A stretch of DNA of 64,000 bases from Saccharothrix sp. HUAS TT1 (GTDB lineage: Bacteria > Actinomycetota > Actinomycetes > Mycobacteriales > Pseudonocardiaceae): contig NZ_CP160453.1 in the NCBI RefSeq assembly GCF_040744945.1, positions 1,860,001 through 1,924,000 of the forward strand, in the 5' to 3' direction. Under the pieces are notes generated by a model that searched no databases, was not told the DNA's origin, and saw nothing but the letters and a program-made list of their open reading frames with translations. How positions within the stretch are numbered: the first letter of the stretch is position 1; every line of letters begins with the position of its first letter. Shown here piece by piece: positions 25,170-34,645 of the stretch. Made by a program: the position numbers and the translations under genes.

Positions 25170-26366
25170 GTGACCGCAACGGGTTACCTCGTCCTGACGA
25201 TCGCCGCTCTGCTGATCGGCGGCGGCGCGTTCCTCGCCGGGCGGACCACCGCCCGTGCCCGCGAGACGCGCCCCAAGGGCCTCACCGTCGCCGACCTGAT
25301 GGCGATGGTCGTCCACTCGTCGCCGGACGGCATCGTCGTCCTCAACGGCTTCGGCGACGTGGTGCTGCACAACGCCCGCGCCGAGGAGCTGGGGGTGGTG
25401 CGCAACAACCGGGTGGACGACCGGGCCAGGCAGGCCGCCGAGATGGCCCGCCGCGGCGGCGGGGTGGTGTCGGTGGACCTGTCCTCGCTGGAGGTCATCA
25501 AGGGCCGCCAGCCGCAGGCCGTGCACGCGTCGGTCAAGGTGCTGGTCGAGGGCTTCGTCGTGGTCGACGCCACCGACGAGTCCGAGTCCGTCCGGCTGGA
25601 GGCGACCCGGCGCGACTTCGTGGCCAACGTCAGCCACGAGCTGAAGACGCCGGTCGGCGCGCTCGCGCTGCTGGCCGAGGCGGTGCTGGACGCGGCGGAC
25701 GACCAGGTGGAGGTCCGCCGGTTCAGCGCCAAGATCATGCAGGAGGCGACCCGGCTGGGCACGCTGGTCACCGAGCTGATCGCGCTGTCCCGGTTGCAGG
25801 GCGCGGAGAAGCTGCCGGAGCTGAGCCGGGTCGAGGTCGACGTGGTGGTGGACGAGGCCATGGGCCGGTCCAGGCTGGTCGCCGAGTCGGCCGACATCCA
25901 GGTCACCACCGACGAGCCCAGCGGGCTGGAGGTCGAGGGCGACCGGACGCTGCTGGTCACCGCGTTGAGCAACCTGCTGGAGAACGCGGTCGCGTACTCG
26001 CCGCCCGGCAGCCCGGTGTCGGTCAGCCGCAAGCTGGTCGACGGGTTCGTGGAGATCGCCGTCACCGACCGCGGCATCGGCATCGCCGAGGACCAGCAGA
26101 CCCGCGTGTTCGAGCGCTTCTACCGGGTGGACAAGGCCAGGTCCCGCGCCACCGGCGGCACCGGCCTCGGCCTGGCCATCGTCAAGCACGTCGCCAACAA
26201 CCACGGCGGCGAGGTGAAGCTGTGGAGCCTGCCGGGCACCGGCTCCACCTTCACCCTGCGCGTCCCGGCCCACCCGGACCAGGACGACACCACCGACCTG
26301 TCCAAGCAGGAGCTGGCCAGACCCGTGCCGAGCGGCGCGGGCGGCAACCACGGAGGAGAGCTGTGA
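25170..26366 (+). CDS. senX3: Sensor histidine kinase SenX3 (phosphate sensing)
   Basis: A 398-residue membrane kinase. One clear N-terminal membrane segment (LVLTIAALLIGGGAFLAG) is followed by a PAS-like region (SPDGIVVLNGFGDVVLHNARAEEL). The HisKA domain has FVANVSHELKTPVGAL (phospho-acceptor His156). The ATPase domain has the N box SNLLENAVAYSPPG, G1 DRGIGIAEDQ and G2 GGTGLGLAIVKH. It starts at GTG 25170 and its stop overlaps the regX3 start by 4 bp. With RegX3 it controls the response to phosphate limitation in actinobacteria. The 276-bp gap before it holds no gene. Confidence 0.95.
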   Translation: MTATGYLVLTIAALLIGGGAFLAGRTTARARETRPKGLTVADLMAMVVHSSPDGIVVLNGFGDVVLHNARAEELGVVRNNRVDDRARQAAEMARRGGGVVSVDLSSLEVIKGRQPQAVHASVKVLVEGFVVVDATDESESVRLEATRRDFVANVSHELKTPVGALALLAEAVLDAADDQVEVRRFSAKIMQEATRLGTLVTELIALSRLQGAEKLPELSRVEVDVVVDEAMGRSRLVAESADIQVTTDEPSGLEVEGDRTLLVTALSNLLENAVAYSPPGSPVSVSRKLVDGFVEIAVTDRGIGIAEDQQTRVFERFYRVDKARSRATGGTGLGLAIVKHVANNHGGEVKLWSLPGTGSTFTLRVPAHPDQDDTTDLSKQELARPVPSGAGGNHGGEL

Positions 26367-27043
26367 CCAGGGTGCTCATCGTGGAGGACGAGGAGTCCTT
26401 CGCCGATCCGCTCGCCTTCCTGCTGCGCAAGGAGGGCTTCACCGCGGCGCTCGCGGCCACCGGCCAGGAGGCGCTGGAGGAGTTCGACCGCAACGGCGCC
26501 GACATCGTGCTGCTCGACCTGATGCTGCCCGGCATGAGCGGCACCGACGTGTGCAAGCAGCTGCGCGCCCGCTCCGCCGTGCCGGTGATCATGGTGACCG
26601 CGCGGGACAGCGAGATCGACAAGGTCGTCGGCCTGGAGCTGGGCGCGGACGACTACGTCACCAAGCCGTACTCGGCGCGGGAGCTGATCGCCCGCATCCG
26701 CGCGGTGCTGCGCCGCGGCGGCGAGGCCGAGGAGCTGTTGCCGCAGGTCCTGGAGGCGGGGCCGGTCCGGATGGACGTCGAGCGGCACGTCGTGACGGTG
26801 GCCGGGGCCGAGGTGAGCCTCCCGCTCAAGGAGTTCGACCTCCTGGAGTACCTGCTGCGCAACGTCGGCCGGGTGTTGACCCGCGGCCAACTGATCGACC
26901 GGGTGTGGGGCGCGGACTACGTCGGGGACACCAAAACCCTGGACGTGCACGTCAAACGCCTGCGCTCGAAGATCGAGCCCGACCCGGCGGCGCCCCGCTA
27001 CCTGGTGACCGTGCGCGGACTGGGATACAAGTTCGAATCCTGA
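26363..27043 (+). CDS. regX3: Response regulator RegX3
   Basis: A 226-residue OmpR/PhoB-type regulator. The receiver domain has VLIVEDE (acidic pocket), the phospho-acceptor Asp52 in LLDLMLPG, Thr79 and Lys101 (VTKPYSARE). The winged-helix DNA-binding domain covers about 125-226 with LPLKEFDLLEYLLRNVGRVLTRGQL and TLDVHVKRLRSKIEPDP. GTG 26363 has GGAGGAG upstream, inside the end of senX3. It is the partner of the kinase directly before it. Confidence 0.96.
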   Translation: MTRVLIVEDEESFADPLAFLLRKEGFTAALAATGQEALEEFDRNGADIVLLDLMLPGMSGTDVCKQLRARSAVPVIMVTARDSEIDKVVGLELGADDYVTKPYSARELIARIRAVLRRGGEAEELLPQVLEAGPVRMDVERHVVTVAGAEVSLPLKEFDLLEYLLRNVGRVLTRGQLIDRVWGADYVGDTKTLDVHVKRLRSKIEPDPAAPRYLVTVRGLGYKFES

Positions 27044-27061
27044 TCATCCCGACCAGGTACG

Positions 27062-28081
27062 GTGCACCGCGTGCGCCTAGGGGTGCTTGATGTCGGGTCG
27101 AACACCGTCCACCTCTTGGTGGTGGACGCTCATCGTGGTGCCCACCCGACGCCGATGAGTTCGGAGAAGTCCGTGCTGCGCCTCGCGGAGCAGCTGGACG
27201 GCTCCGGCACGCTCGGGCGGGAAGGCGCGGACCAGCTGGTCCGCGCCGTCGCCGCGGCCAAGGCGGCGGCGACGCGGCTCGGCTGCGAGGACCTGCTGGC
27301 GTTCGCGACGTCCGCGGTGCGCGAGGCGGGCAACTCGGCCGACGTGCTGGAGCGGGTGCGCGCCGAGACCGGCGTGGACCTCCAGGTGCTCAGCGGCGAG
27401 GACGAGGCGCGGTACACGTTCCTCGCGGTGCGCCGCTGGTACGGCTGGTCCGCGGGCCGGTTGCTGTGCCTGGACATCGGCGGCGGGTCGCTGGAGCTGG
27501 CGGTCGGCGTCGACGAGGAGCCGGAGGAGGCGTTCTCGGTGCCGCTCGGCGCGGGCCGGTTGACCCGCACCCGGTTCCGCAACGACCCGCCGAGCCGGGC
27601 CGAGGTGCGCGAAACGGCCGAGTGGCTGGCCGAGCAGTTGTCACCGGTCGCGAAGAAGATCCGCCGAGTGGGGGCACCCGACCGGGTGGTCGCGACCTCG
27701 AAGACGTTCCGGACGCTGGCCCGGCTGACCGGCGCCGCGCCGTCGTCGGCCGGACCGCGGGCGCGGCGCGTGCTCACCGACTCCGGCCTGCGGCAACTCA
27801 TCGCGTTCGTCTCCCGGATGTCCGCGGCCGACCTCGCCGAGCTGGAGGGCGTGAGCGCGAGCCGGGCGCACCAGCTGGTGGCGGGCGCCCTGGTGGCGGA
27901 GGCCACCATGAGAGCGCTGTCACTCGGCGAACTGGAGATTTGCCCCTGGGCGCTGCGGGAAGGTGTCATCCTGCGCCGACTGGACCACACTAATGGCTCG
28001 GACCTGGACACCCCGCCGGGCCGCACCCGCCGGACGGGTGACACTGGACGGACTGGCCGCCACGGGGCACGGTGGAGTTGA
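27062..28081 (+). CDS. Ppx/GppA family exopolyphosphatase-type phosphatase
   Basis: A 339-residue protein of the ASKHA fold: phosphate-1 motif [14 protein letters not shown], the [12 protein letters not shown] block, [14 protein letters not shown] and the second phosphate loop [14 protein letters not shown]. Members cleave polyphosphate or pppGpp. It follows regX3 by 18 bp, so it is probably part of the phosphate-responsive unit, as in mycobacteria (Rv0496). The C-terminal 25 residues are Arg/Gly-rich and overlap the start region of the next gene. GTG 27062 or GTG 27071 could be the start. Confidence 0.9.
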   Translation: MHRVRLGVLDVGSNTVHLLVVDAHRGAHPTPMSSEKSVLRLAEQLDGSGTLGREGADQLVRAVAAAKAAATRLGCEDLLAFATSAVREAGNSADVLERVRAETGVDLQVLSGEDEARYTFLAVRRWYGWSAGRLLCLDIGGGSLELAVGVDEEPEEAFSVPLGAGRLTRTRFRNDPPSRAEVRETAEWLAEQLSPVAKKIRRVGAPDRVVATSKTFRTLARLTGAAPSSAGPRARRVLTDSGLRQLIAFVSRMSAADLAELEGVSASRAHQLVAGALVAEATMRALSLGELEICPWALREGVILRRLDHTNGSDLDTPPGRTRRTGDTGRTGRHGARWS

Positions 28082-29346
28082 TGAGTCGAGAGAGCGAGTC
28101 GGAGCAGACCCAGCGCACCGTCGCGGAGTTGCTCGCCCAGTACGGCGCGGGCTCCGGCGAGGTGTCGCCGCGTCGGCGACGGCGCCGGGCCGAAGAGACC
28201 TCGGACACGGCTCCGCAGGCCATCATCGACCGGGTCAACTCCGACAGCGGCCGGCTGAGGGCGATCCAGGACGAGCCGGAGCCGCCCGCCGCGCCGCTGC
28301 CACCCGCGCCGCCGCTGCCGCAGCGCGGTCGGCCCGTGGAGGCCGAGCGCACCGCCTACCAACCGCCGGTCGCGCCGCCGCTGCCGCCGTCCCCGCCGCC
28401 GGCCCGCCCGGAGCCGCCCGCCTCCCGACTGGAACCGCCGGCCTCGCGGTTGGAACCGCCCGCCTCCCGGTTGGAACCGCCCGCCTCCCGGTTGGAACCG
28501 CCGGCGTCCCGGCTGGAGCCACCCGCCTCGCGGCTCGAACCGCCGAAGAAGGTCGAGACCGGCCGCAGGCGCGCGCCCGAGGTCGACCCGGCTGAGGAGA
28601 CCAGGGTCGTCCCGCCGATCGTGGCCGACTACCAGGGCGAACCGGCCCGGTCCGCCCCGCCGAAACCGCCGGAGCCGGCGCGCTCCAACCTGGTCCGGCC
28701 CGCGCCGCCGCCCGGCGCGCCGCCGGTGCCGCCGCCGGTGCGCGAGCCGGTGACCGAGGTGATGCCGCGGATCACCGACAAGCTCAAGCCGAACGTGCCG
28801 CTGGAGTCGTTGCCGACCGAGTCGGTGCTGATCGTGCCGCCCGCGCCGCGCAGGCTGCCCGACCCGCTGCCGGACCAGACCGCCGAGGACTGGTTCGGCG
28901 ACGACGACGAGCCGGAAGAGGCCGCCGAGCAGGAGAGCACCCAGTTCCACCCGTACGTCGACCTCGACGAGGAGGACGAGGACGACTACCCGGGGCGCGA
29001 CTTCAAGCGCCGCGACTTGGACGACGACGAGCCCGCCGGGCTGGCCGACGTCGAGGACGACGACGAGGAGCCCGTCGACCGGTCCGCGGGCAAGGAGTGG
29101 CTGGTCATGATCGGCCAGCTCGCCGTCGGCGTGGTCGGCGGCGCGGCGCTGTGGCTCGGCTTCAACTTCCTGTGGCGCACCGCCGCGCCCGCGGCGCTGG
29201 TGGTGGCGCTGGCCGTGACCGTCGGCCTGGTGATGATGGTCCGCAAGATCCGCCGCGCGGACGACCTCCAGACCACCGTGCTGGCCGTGCTGGTCGGGTT
29301 GATCGTGACGGTGTCGCCGGCGGCGATGCTGCTGGTGAAGTCTTGA
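28081..29346 (+). CDS. Pro-rich membrane protein with EPPASRL heptad repeats
   Basis: A 421-residue protein. Residues 1-60 include [12 protein letters not shown], a short conserved opening seen in Rv0497-type proteins. A Pro-rich segment carries seven tandem copies of EPPASRL ending in EPPKKVE, and an acidic stretch ([12 protein letters not shown]) leads to C-terminal membrane helices ([37 protein letters not shown] and [19 protein letters not shown]). The long hydrophilic part is probably cytoplasmic. ATG 28081 overlaps the ppx stop by one base. The function is unknown; the tandem repeat is likely variable between strains. Confidence 0.85.
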   Translation: MSRESESEQTQRTVAELLAQYGAGSGEVSPRRRRRRAEETSDTAPQAIIDRVNSDSGRLRAIQDEPEPPAAPLPPAPPLPQRGRPVEAERTAYQPPVAPPLPPSPPPARPEPPASRLEPPASRLEPPASRLEPPASRLEPPASRLEPPASRLEPPKKVETGRRRAPEVDPAEETRVVPPIVADYQGEPARSAPPKPPEPARSNLVRPAPPPGAPPVPPPVREPVTEVMPRITDKLKPNVPLESLPTESVLIVPPAPRRLPDPLPDQTAEDWFGDDDEPEEAAEQESTQFHPYVDLDEEDEDDYPGRDFKRRDLDDDEPAGLADVEDDDEEPVDRSAGKEWLVMIGQLAVGVVGGAALWLGFNFLWRTAAPAALVVALAVTVGLVMMVRKIRRADDLQTTVLAVLVGLIVTVSPAAMLLVKS

Positions 29347-30128
29347 TCCCGGTCGGCCTGTCCACCGCGGCCGTCTGGCCGCAACCCGCCGGCGCGGCGT
29401 TCGAGGCGGCGGCCCGGCTGGGTTACGACGGCGTCGAGGTCATGGTGTGGGCCGACCCGGTCAGCCAGGACGTGCCGGCGCTGGGCCGGCTGTCCGAGCG
29501 GCACTCGATGCCGGTGCTGGCCGTGCACGCGCCGTGCCTGCTGATCAGCCAGCGGGTGTGGTCGCCGGACCCGGCGGAACGGCTGCGGCGCAGCGTCGGC
29601 GCGGCCGGTGACCTGGGCGCGCGGACGGTCGTGCTGCACCCGCCGTTCCTGTGGCAGAAGCGGTACGCGGAGGGGTTCGCCGAGCTGGTCTCGTCGCTGG
29701 AGGACGAGAGCGGGGTGGCGATCGCGGTGGAGAACATGTTCCCGGTGCGGCGGCCGCTGGGCCGGGGGCGGTCGGTGCAGGTGACGGCGTTCCGACCGTC
29801 GATCGACCCGACCGACGTCGGGCACCGCAACTACACGCTGGACCTGTCGCACGCGTCGGCCGCGCACCAGGACGTGATGGAGCTGGCCAAGCGCATGGGC
29901 GACGGGCTGACCCACGTGCACCTGGCGGACGGGTCCGGGCTGCCGAAGGACGAGCACCTGGTGCCCGGTCGCGGCACGCAGCCGTGCGGCGAGCTGCTGC
30001 ACCACCTGACCCGCACCGGCTTCACCGGCCAGGTCGTGCTGGAGGTCAACACCCGCCGCGCCCGCACCGCCGCCGAGCGCTCCGAGCTGCTGGCCGAATC
30101 CCTCCTCTTCGCCCGCCTCCACCTCTGA
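29343..30128 (+). CDS. Xylose isomerase-like TIM-barrel protein (sugar phosphate isomerase/epimerase family)
   Basis: A 261-residue protein starting at TTG 29343, overlapping the previous stop by 4 bp. It has the AP-endonuclease-2/xylose isomerase barrel: [46 protein letters not shown] with its metal-ligand Glu, [20 protein letters not shown] and VVLEVNTR. The set of His, Asp and Glu residues points to a metal-dependent isomerase or epimerase or an AP endonuclease-like enzyme; the substrate is unknown. It matches Rv0498 by position. Confidence 0.85.
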   Translation: MIPVGLSTAAVWPQPAGAAFEAAARLGYDGVEVMVWADPVSQDVPALGRLSERHSMPVLAVHAPCLLISQRVWSPDPAERLRRSVGAAGDLGARTVVLHPPFLWQKRYAEGFAELVSSLEDESGVAIAVENMFPVRRPLGRGRSVQVTAFRPSIDPTDVGHRNYTLDLSHASAAHQDVMELAKRMGDGLTHVHLADGSGLPKDEHLVPGRGTQPCGELLHHLTRTGFTGQVVLEVNTRRARTAAERSELLAESLLFARLHL

Positions 30129-30156
30129 CCCCGCGCGCACGTCCCACCCCTCGAAC

Positions 30157-30222
30157 GCGAGAGTCCTACGTTCGGGACGCGAGAGTCCTACGTCCAGGAC
30201 CCCTGAATTCAACGCTCAGCGG
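30157..30222 (+). repeat. GAGAGTCCTACG repeat, copy 2 (left arm of an inverted pair)
   Basis: Two units, GCGAGAGTCCTACGTTCGGG and GCGAGAGTCCTACGTCCAGG, then ACCCCTGAATTCAACGCTC. The same order is found inverted at 31959-32042, with about 41 of 46 bases matching in the best part. The two arms enclose the proline dehydrogenase and thioesterase genes. Confidence 0.8.
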
Positions 30223-30236
30223 CTAGGGTCTTGATC

Positions 30237-31142
30237 GTGAACCCGGTGCGCTCGTTGATCCTCGCCGCCGCGGGCAACGACGCGGTGCGCCGGGTCGTCG
30301 CGACGGCGCCCGTCAGCCGTGACGTGGTGCGCCGCTTCGTGGCCGGCGAGACCGCCGCCGACGCGGTCGACGCGGCCGGCCGGCTGATCGGCGACGGCCT
30401 GCGCGTCACCCTCGACCACCTCCCCGAGGGCCCCGCCGACCGCCCCGCCGCCGAACGGGCCGTGCGCACCCACCTGGCGCTGCTCGACCAGCTGCACGAC
30501 GTCGGCCTCACGCCGGACACGCAGGTCAGCGTGCGGCCGTCCACCATCGGCCTGGCCGTGGACGAGACGCTGGCGCTGGACAACGCCTCCCGCATCTGCG
30601 CCGCCGCCGAGCAGGCGGGCACCACCGCCGTCCTCGACGTCGAGGACCACGCCGCCACCGACGCCACCCTGCGCCTGCTCGCCGAACTGCGCCGCCACTG
30701 GCCGGAGGTGGGCGTGGTGCTCCAAGCGCGCCTGCGCCGCACTCTGGACGACTGCCGCGCCCTCGGGGACACCCGCGTCCTGCTGCACGAGGGCGCCGCG
30801 CCACCGCCCGCCGACCGGCACGAGGCCGACCTCGACTACGTGCGCTGCGCCAACGCCCTGCTGGCCGGCTCCGGCCACCCCGTGTTCGCCACCCACGACC
30901 CGCGCCTGATCGAGATCATCGGGGAACGCGCCCGCTGGCACGGCCGGTCGGTCGAGGACTTCGAGTTCCAGCTGCCGCACGGCGTCCGGACCGCCGAGCA
31001 GCGGCACCTCGCGGCGGAGGGCCACGTGGTGCGCGTCCACGTGCCGTTCGGCCGGCAGTGGCACGGGTACCTGGCGCGCCGGCTCGCCGAACGGCCGGCC
31101 GACGTCGCGTTCGTCCTGCGCTCGCTGGTCACCCGCTCGTGA
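30237..31142 (+). CDS. Proline dehydrogenase
   Basis: A 301-residue FAD-dependent barrel enzyme that oxidises proline to pyrroline-5-carboxylate. Recognisable parts are GLRVTLDHLPEG, QVSVRPSTIGLAVDE, TAVLDVEDHAATD, VGVVLQARLRRTLDD, FATHDPRLIE and FEFQLPHGVR, with a late GRQWHGYLARRLAERP. GTG 30237 has AGGG eight bases upstream. It stands next to proC, which makes proline by the reverse chemistry, but between two inverted repeats. No P5C dehydrogenase gene is in the window. Confidence 0.92.
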   Translation: MNPVRSLILAAAGNDAVRRVVATAPVSRDVVRRFVAGETAADAVDAAGRLIGDGLRVTLDHLPEGPADRPAAERAVRTHLALLDQLHDVGLTPDTQVSVRPSTIGLAVDETLALDNASRICAAAEQAGTTAVLDVEDHAATDATLRLLAELRRHWPEVGVVLQARLRRTLDDCRALGDTRVLLHEGAAPPPADRHEADLDYVRCANALLAGSGHPVFATHDPRLIEIIGERARWHGRSVEDFEFQLPHGVRTAEQRHLAAEGHVVRVHVPFGRQWHGYLARRLAERPADVAFVLRSLVTRS

Positions 31143-31150
31143 GGAGCCCC

Positions 31151-31957
31151 GTGTCCTTCTCGGTAGCCAGTGCGGTCCGCCCCCTGGGCGACGGCACGTA
31201 CACCGCGTCCCTGCCCGCCGAGTGGACCATCGGTCCCAAGCCGCACGGCGGGTTCCTGCTGGCCCTGGTGGCGCGGGCGGCGGTGGACAGCGCGCGGGCG
31301 GCCGTGCCCGGCGCCGACGACCTCGCGCCGCTGGCCGTCAGCACGCAGTTCCTGCGCGCGCCGGAGGTCGGTCCGGTGCTGGTGCGGACGCACGTGCGCA
31401 AGGCCGGCCGGACGGCGACCGTGGTGACGTCGACGCTGGAGCAGCGCGGGCGCAGCTGCGTCGAGGCGGTGGTGACGGTCGGCCGGATGCCCACCGCCGC
31501 GCCGGACTACGCCGACCTGCCGGAGATGCCCGCCGCGCCGCCCGCGGACGCGATCGACCTGGCGACCACGGGTTCCGGCGGCGTGTACAAGCTCGGCGCG
31601 GTGTGCGACGTGCGGCTGGACCAGCGGGGCGCCGGGTTCCTGACCGGGCGGGTGGGCGATCCGCTGGTGCTGCGGCTGTGGGTGCGCCCGCTCGGCGAGC
31701 GGCCGGACCCGTACTTCGCGCTGGTCGCCGGGGACGTCTCGATGCCGGTGACGTTCAACCTGGGCCGGTTCGGGTGGTCGCCGACCGTGCAGCTGACGGC
31801 GTTGCTGCGGGCGAACCCGGCGCCGGGGTGGCTGCGCGTGCGGGTGTCGTGCAGCGCGGTGCACGGGCAGTGGTTCGACGAGGACGCCGTGGTGATCGAC
31901 TCCGCCGGGCGGCTGGTGTGCCAGGCGCGGCAGCTCGCGCTGACGCCCGCGACGTGA
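31151..31957 (+). CDS. Acyl-CoA thioesterase-like hot-dog protein
   Basis: A 268-residue protein with a double hot-dog layout: EWTIGPKPHGGFLLALVARAA and LAVSTQFLRAPEVGPVLVRT in the first half, and a second repeat with RFGWSPTVQLTALLRA and GQWFDEDAVVIDS. That is typical of TesB-type actinobacterial thioesterases. GTG 31151 has GAGGAG five bases upstream and begins 8 bp after the proline dehydrogenase stop, so they form one unit. It should hydrolyse an acyl-CoA; chain preference is unknown. Confidence 0.85.
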   Translation: MSFSVASAVRPLGDGTYTASLPAEWTIGPKPHGGFLLALVARAAVDSARAAVPGADDLAPLAVSTQFLRAPEVGPVLVRTHVRKAGRTATVVTSTLEQRGRSCVEAVVTVGRMPTAAPDYADLPEMPAAPPADAIDLATTGSGGVYKLGAVCDVRLDQRGAGFLTGRVGDPLVLRLWVRPLGERPDPYFALVAGDVSMPVTFNLGRFGWSPTVQLTALLRANPAPGWLRVRVSCSAVHGQWFDEDAVVIDSAGRLVCQARQLALTPAT

Positions 31958-31958
31958 C

Positions 31959-32042
31959 CTGAGCGTTGAACTCAGGGGTCCTGAACGTTGGACTCTCGCG
32001 TTCCGAAGGTTGGACTCTCGGGTTCTGGGCGTTGGGCTCTCG
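31959..32042 (-). repeat. GAGAGTCCAACG repeat, copy 3 (right arm of an inverted pair)
   Basis: Read on the minus strand it gives GAGAGTCCAACCTTCGGAAC, GCGAGAGTCCAACGTTCAGG and then ACCCCTGAGTTCAACGCTCA. That is the order found directly at 30157-30222 and, more loosely, at 4913-5022. It lies between the thioesterase gene and proC. Confidence 0.8.
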
Positions 32043-32070
32043 TGAGGGGGCGCGTGGCAGGCTGGTGGCC

Positions 32071-32883
32071 ATGACGACGATCGCCGTGCTGGGAGCGGGC
32101 AAGATCGGTGAGGCGCTGCTGTCCGGGTTGTTGCAGGGCGGGCGCCGGGCCGACGAGCTGGTGTTCACCGAGAAGCACCCGGACCGGGCCGCCGCGCTGA
32201 CCGAGCGGTACGGGGTGCGCGGCCTGGACGTGCCGGACGCCGCGCAGCGGGCCGACGTGCTCGTGGTCGCGGTCAAGCCGCAGGACATCGAACCGCTGCT
32301 GGACGAGCTGGCGCCGGTGCTCAAGCCCGGCACGCTGGTCGTCTCGCTGTGCGCGGGCCTGCCGACGTCGCTGTACGAGCGCAGGCTGCCCGACCACACC
32401 CCCGTCGTCCGGGTGATGCCGAACACCCCGATGCTCGTCGGCGAGGCCATGAGCGCCATCTCGGCGGGCCGGTACGCCACCGACGAGCACCTGAACCTGG
32501 TCGAGGAGCTGCTGACCACCGTCGGCCAGGTGGCCCGCGTCCCGGAGAGCCAGCAGGACGCCGTCACCGCGCTGTCCGGCTCCGGCCCCGCCTACTTCTT
32601 CTACCTGGTCGAGGCCATGATCGACGCGGGCATCCTGCTCGGCATCCCGCGCGACCTGGCCGGCCGGCTCATCATCCAGTCGGCGGTCGGCGCGGCCACC
32701 ATGCTGAACGAGGGCGACCAGCACCCGGTCATCCTGCGCGAGGCCGTCACGTCGCCCGCGGGCACCACCATCATGGCCATCCGCGAGCTGGAGAAGCACG
32801 GCGTGCGCGCGGCCCTGCTGGCGGCCATCGAGGCGGCTCGCGACCGTTCGGTGGAACTGGGACGGGACCACCAGGCGGACTGA
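32071..32883 (+). CDS. proC: Pyrroline-5-carboxylate reductase
   Basis: Makes proline from pyrroline-5-carboxylate with NAD(P)H. The 270-residue protein has the Rossmann start IAVLGAGKIGEALLSGLL, VVAVKPQDIEPLL, VRVMPNTPMLVGE and the family signature ALSGSGPAYFFYLVEAM followed by AVTSPAGTTIMAIRELE. ATG 32071 gives the normal N-terminus. It starts shortly after the repeat copy, and its position before the HTH gene and bS22 matches mycobacteria (Rv0500). Confidence 0.96.
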   Translation: MTTIAVLGAGKIGEALLSGLLQGGRRADELVFTEKHPDRAAALTERYGVRGLDVPDAAQRADVLVVAVKPQDIEPLLDELAPVLKPGTLVVSLCAGLPTSLYERRLPDHTPVVRVMPNTPMLVGEAMSAISAGRYATDEHLNLVEELLTTVGQVARVPESQQDAVTALSGSGPAYFFYLVEAMIDAGILLGIPRDLAGRLIIQSAVGAATMLNEGDQHPVILREAVTSPAGTTIMAIRELEKHGVRAALLAAIEAARDRSVELGRDHQAD

Positions 32884-33003
32884 TACCGCCATTGGCCGTC
32901 GCACCAGTCCCACCCGTCCCGTTACCCTCAGAGCAGCACGTGCGTGTCGAACCGTCGGTGGGGAAGCCGACGGCACGACGCGTGTCGAAGGACGCGGTGA
33001 TCC

Positions 33004-33207
33004 ATGCCAGCGGAGGAGAAGTCGCTCGGTCAAGTCAGGTTCATGACGGTTGCCGAGGTCGCGCTGATGATGCGCGTGTCGAAGATGACGGTGTACCGCC
33101 TGGTCCACTCCGGTGAGCTGACGGCGGTGCGCGTGGGCAAGTCGTTCAGGGTGCCGGAGAAGGCGGTGCACGAGTACCTGCGCAACGCCTACTTCGACGC
33201 CGGGTGA
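33004..33207 (+). CDS. Excisionase/MerR-like HTH protein (Rv0500A type)
   Basis: A 67-residue DNA-binding protein: FMTVAEVALMMRVSKMTVYRLVHSGELTAVRVGKSFRVPEK is a winged helix of the excisionase/MerR class with recognition helix KMTVYRLVH. The final EYLRNAYFDAG is typical of a small conserved actinobacterial regulator always found before the bS22 gene. Despite the domain name it is not linked to any mobile element here. Target unknown. Confidence 0.9.
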   Translation: MPAEEKSLGQVRFMTVAEVALMMRVSKMTVYRLVHSGELTAVRVGKSFRVPEKAVHEYLRNAYFDAG

Positions 33208-33330
33208 GGGTCGGTGCGGGCGGGCGGGTAAACTCATAGGCCGTTCGTGCCTGGTGTCGGCGCGCCCACTTGACGGGTGTCTCCACCGGCGCGTGGAGAC
33301 CACCCGACGTCTAGTAGTGAAGGAACCCGC

Positions 33331-33432
33331 ATGGGCTCGGTCATCAAGAAGCGCCGCAAGCGCATGTCGAAGAAGAAGCACCGCAAGCTGCTGCGCAAGA
33401 CGCGGGTCCAGCGCAGGAAGCGCGGCAAGTAA
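33331..33432 (+). CDS. Small ribosomal subunit protein bS22
   Basis: A 33-residue, strongly basic protein, [20 protein letters not shown] followed by [13 protein letters not shown]. It is the actinobacterial AURKAIP1/COX24-domain protein, identified in mycobacterial ribosomes as bS22. ATG 33331 follows AAGGAA by five bases. It is easily missed because of its length. Confidence 0.93.
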   Translation: MGSVIKKRRKRMSKKKHRKLLRKTRVQRRKRGK

Positions 33433-33563
33433 CCCCAGCGGGTTCGCGCACCGCCAGTCCCCGGCGACAGCCGCGGGGCTGGCGGTGCCCTCGTCTGCGG
33501 GGCGGTGCGGGTCCGGTTCCGACTAGCATCGGGCGGGTCGCCCCACCCGCACCAGGGAGTCGC

Positions 33564-34601
33564 ATGGCGCCCAAGGTCGTCCTCGTCACCGGTTCCAGCC
33601 GCTACCTCGGCGGCCACCTCGCCGCGCGCTTCGCGGCGAACCCGGACGTCGAACGGGTGCTCGGGGTGGACACCGAGCCGCCGTCGCGGGACCTGCGGCG
33701 CCGGATGGGCCGCGCCGAGTTCGTCCGCGCGGACATCCGCAACCCGCTCATCGCCAAGGTCATCGCCACCGCGCAGGTCGACACGGTCGTGCACGCGTCG
33801 CTGACCGCGAACCCGGCCGGGCCGGCCGGTCGCACGGCGATGAAGGAGATGAACGTCATCGGCACGATGCAGCTGCTGGCCGCGTGCCAGAAGTCGCCGC
33901 ACGTGCGCAAGCTGGTGGTGAAGTCGACCAGCGCGGTGTACGGGTCCAGCTCGCGCGACCCGGCGGTGTTCACCGAGGACATGGGCCCGAAGGACCTGCC
34001 GTCCAGCGGTTACGCCAAGGACGCGGTCGAGGTCGAGGGCTACGTGCGCGGCTTCGCCCGGCGCAGGCCCGACGTGGACGTCACCGCGCTGCGGTTCACC
34101 AACTTCATCGGGCCGCGCATCGACACGGTCCTGACCAGGTACTTCGCCCTGCCCGTGGTGCCGACGGTGCTGGGTTACGACGCCAGGGTGCAGCTGCTGC
34201 ACTCCGAGGACGCGCTGGCGGTGCTGGAGCGGGCGACGCTGCACGACCTGCCCGGCGTGTACAACGTGGGCGGCGACGGCGTGCTCATGCTGTCGCAGGC
34301 CATCCGCCGGGCCGGCCGGATCAGCCTGCCGGTGCCGAGCGGCGCCGCGCCCCTGATGGGCCGGTTCTTCCGCGGCGCCCGGCTGGTGGACTTCTCGCCG
34401 GACCAGATGAGGTTCCTGAACTGGGGCCGCGTGGTGGACACGACGCTGCTGAAGCGCGAGTTCGGCTTCACCCCGCGGTGGACCACCCAGCAGGCGTTCG
34501 ACGACTACGTGAGCGGGCGCGCGCTGCGTCCGCTCATCGACCCGGAGCTGGTGACGTCGGTCGAGCGGGGCGTGCTCGACCTGGCGGCCAGGTTCCGCTA
34601 G
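33564..34601 (+). CDS. NAD-dependent epimerase/dehydratase (GalE2-like, Rv0501 type)
   Basis: A 345-residue extended SDR. It has VVLVTGSSRYLGGHLAARF at the start (a GxxxxLG variant of the nucleotide loop), DTVVHASLTANPAG, then KLVVKSTSAVYGSS and the YAKDAVE block holding the YxxxE variant where classical members have YxxxK. ALRFTNFIGP comes later. The missing lysine in YxxxK deserves note: it may not act as a usual epimerase. It precedes an acyltransferase gene by 44 bp, in the same order as in mycobacteria. Confidence 0.88.
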   Translation: MAPKVVLVTGSSRYLGGHLAARFAANPDVERVLGVDTEPPSRDLRRRMGRAEFVRADIRNPLIAKVIATAQVDTVVHASLTANPAGPAGRTAMKEMNVIGTMQLLAACQKSPHVRKLVVKSTSAVYGSSSRDPAVFTEDMGPKDLPSSGYAKDAVEVEGYVRGFARRRPDVDVTALRFTNFIGPRIDTVLTRYFALPVVPTVLGYDARVQLLHSEDALAVLERATLHDLPGVYNVGGDGVLMLSQAIRRAGRISLPVPSGAAPLMGRFFRGARLVDFSPDQMRFLNWGRVVDTTLLKREFGFTPRWTTQQAFDDYVSGRALRPLIDPELVTSVERGVLDLAARFR

Positions 34602-34645
34602 CCGCGCGCCGGCGGACCGGGCGACCCAACGGAGGAGGTGGACAC

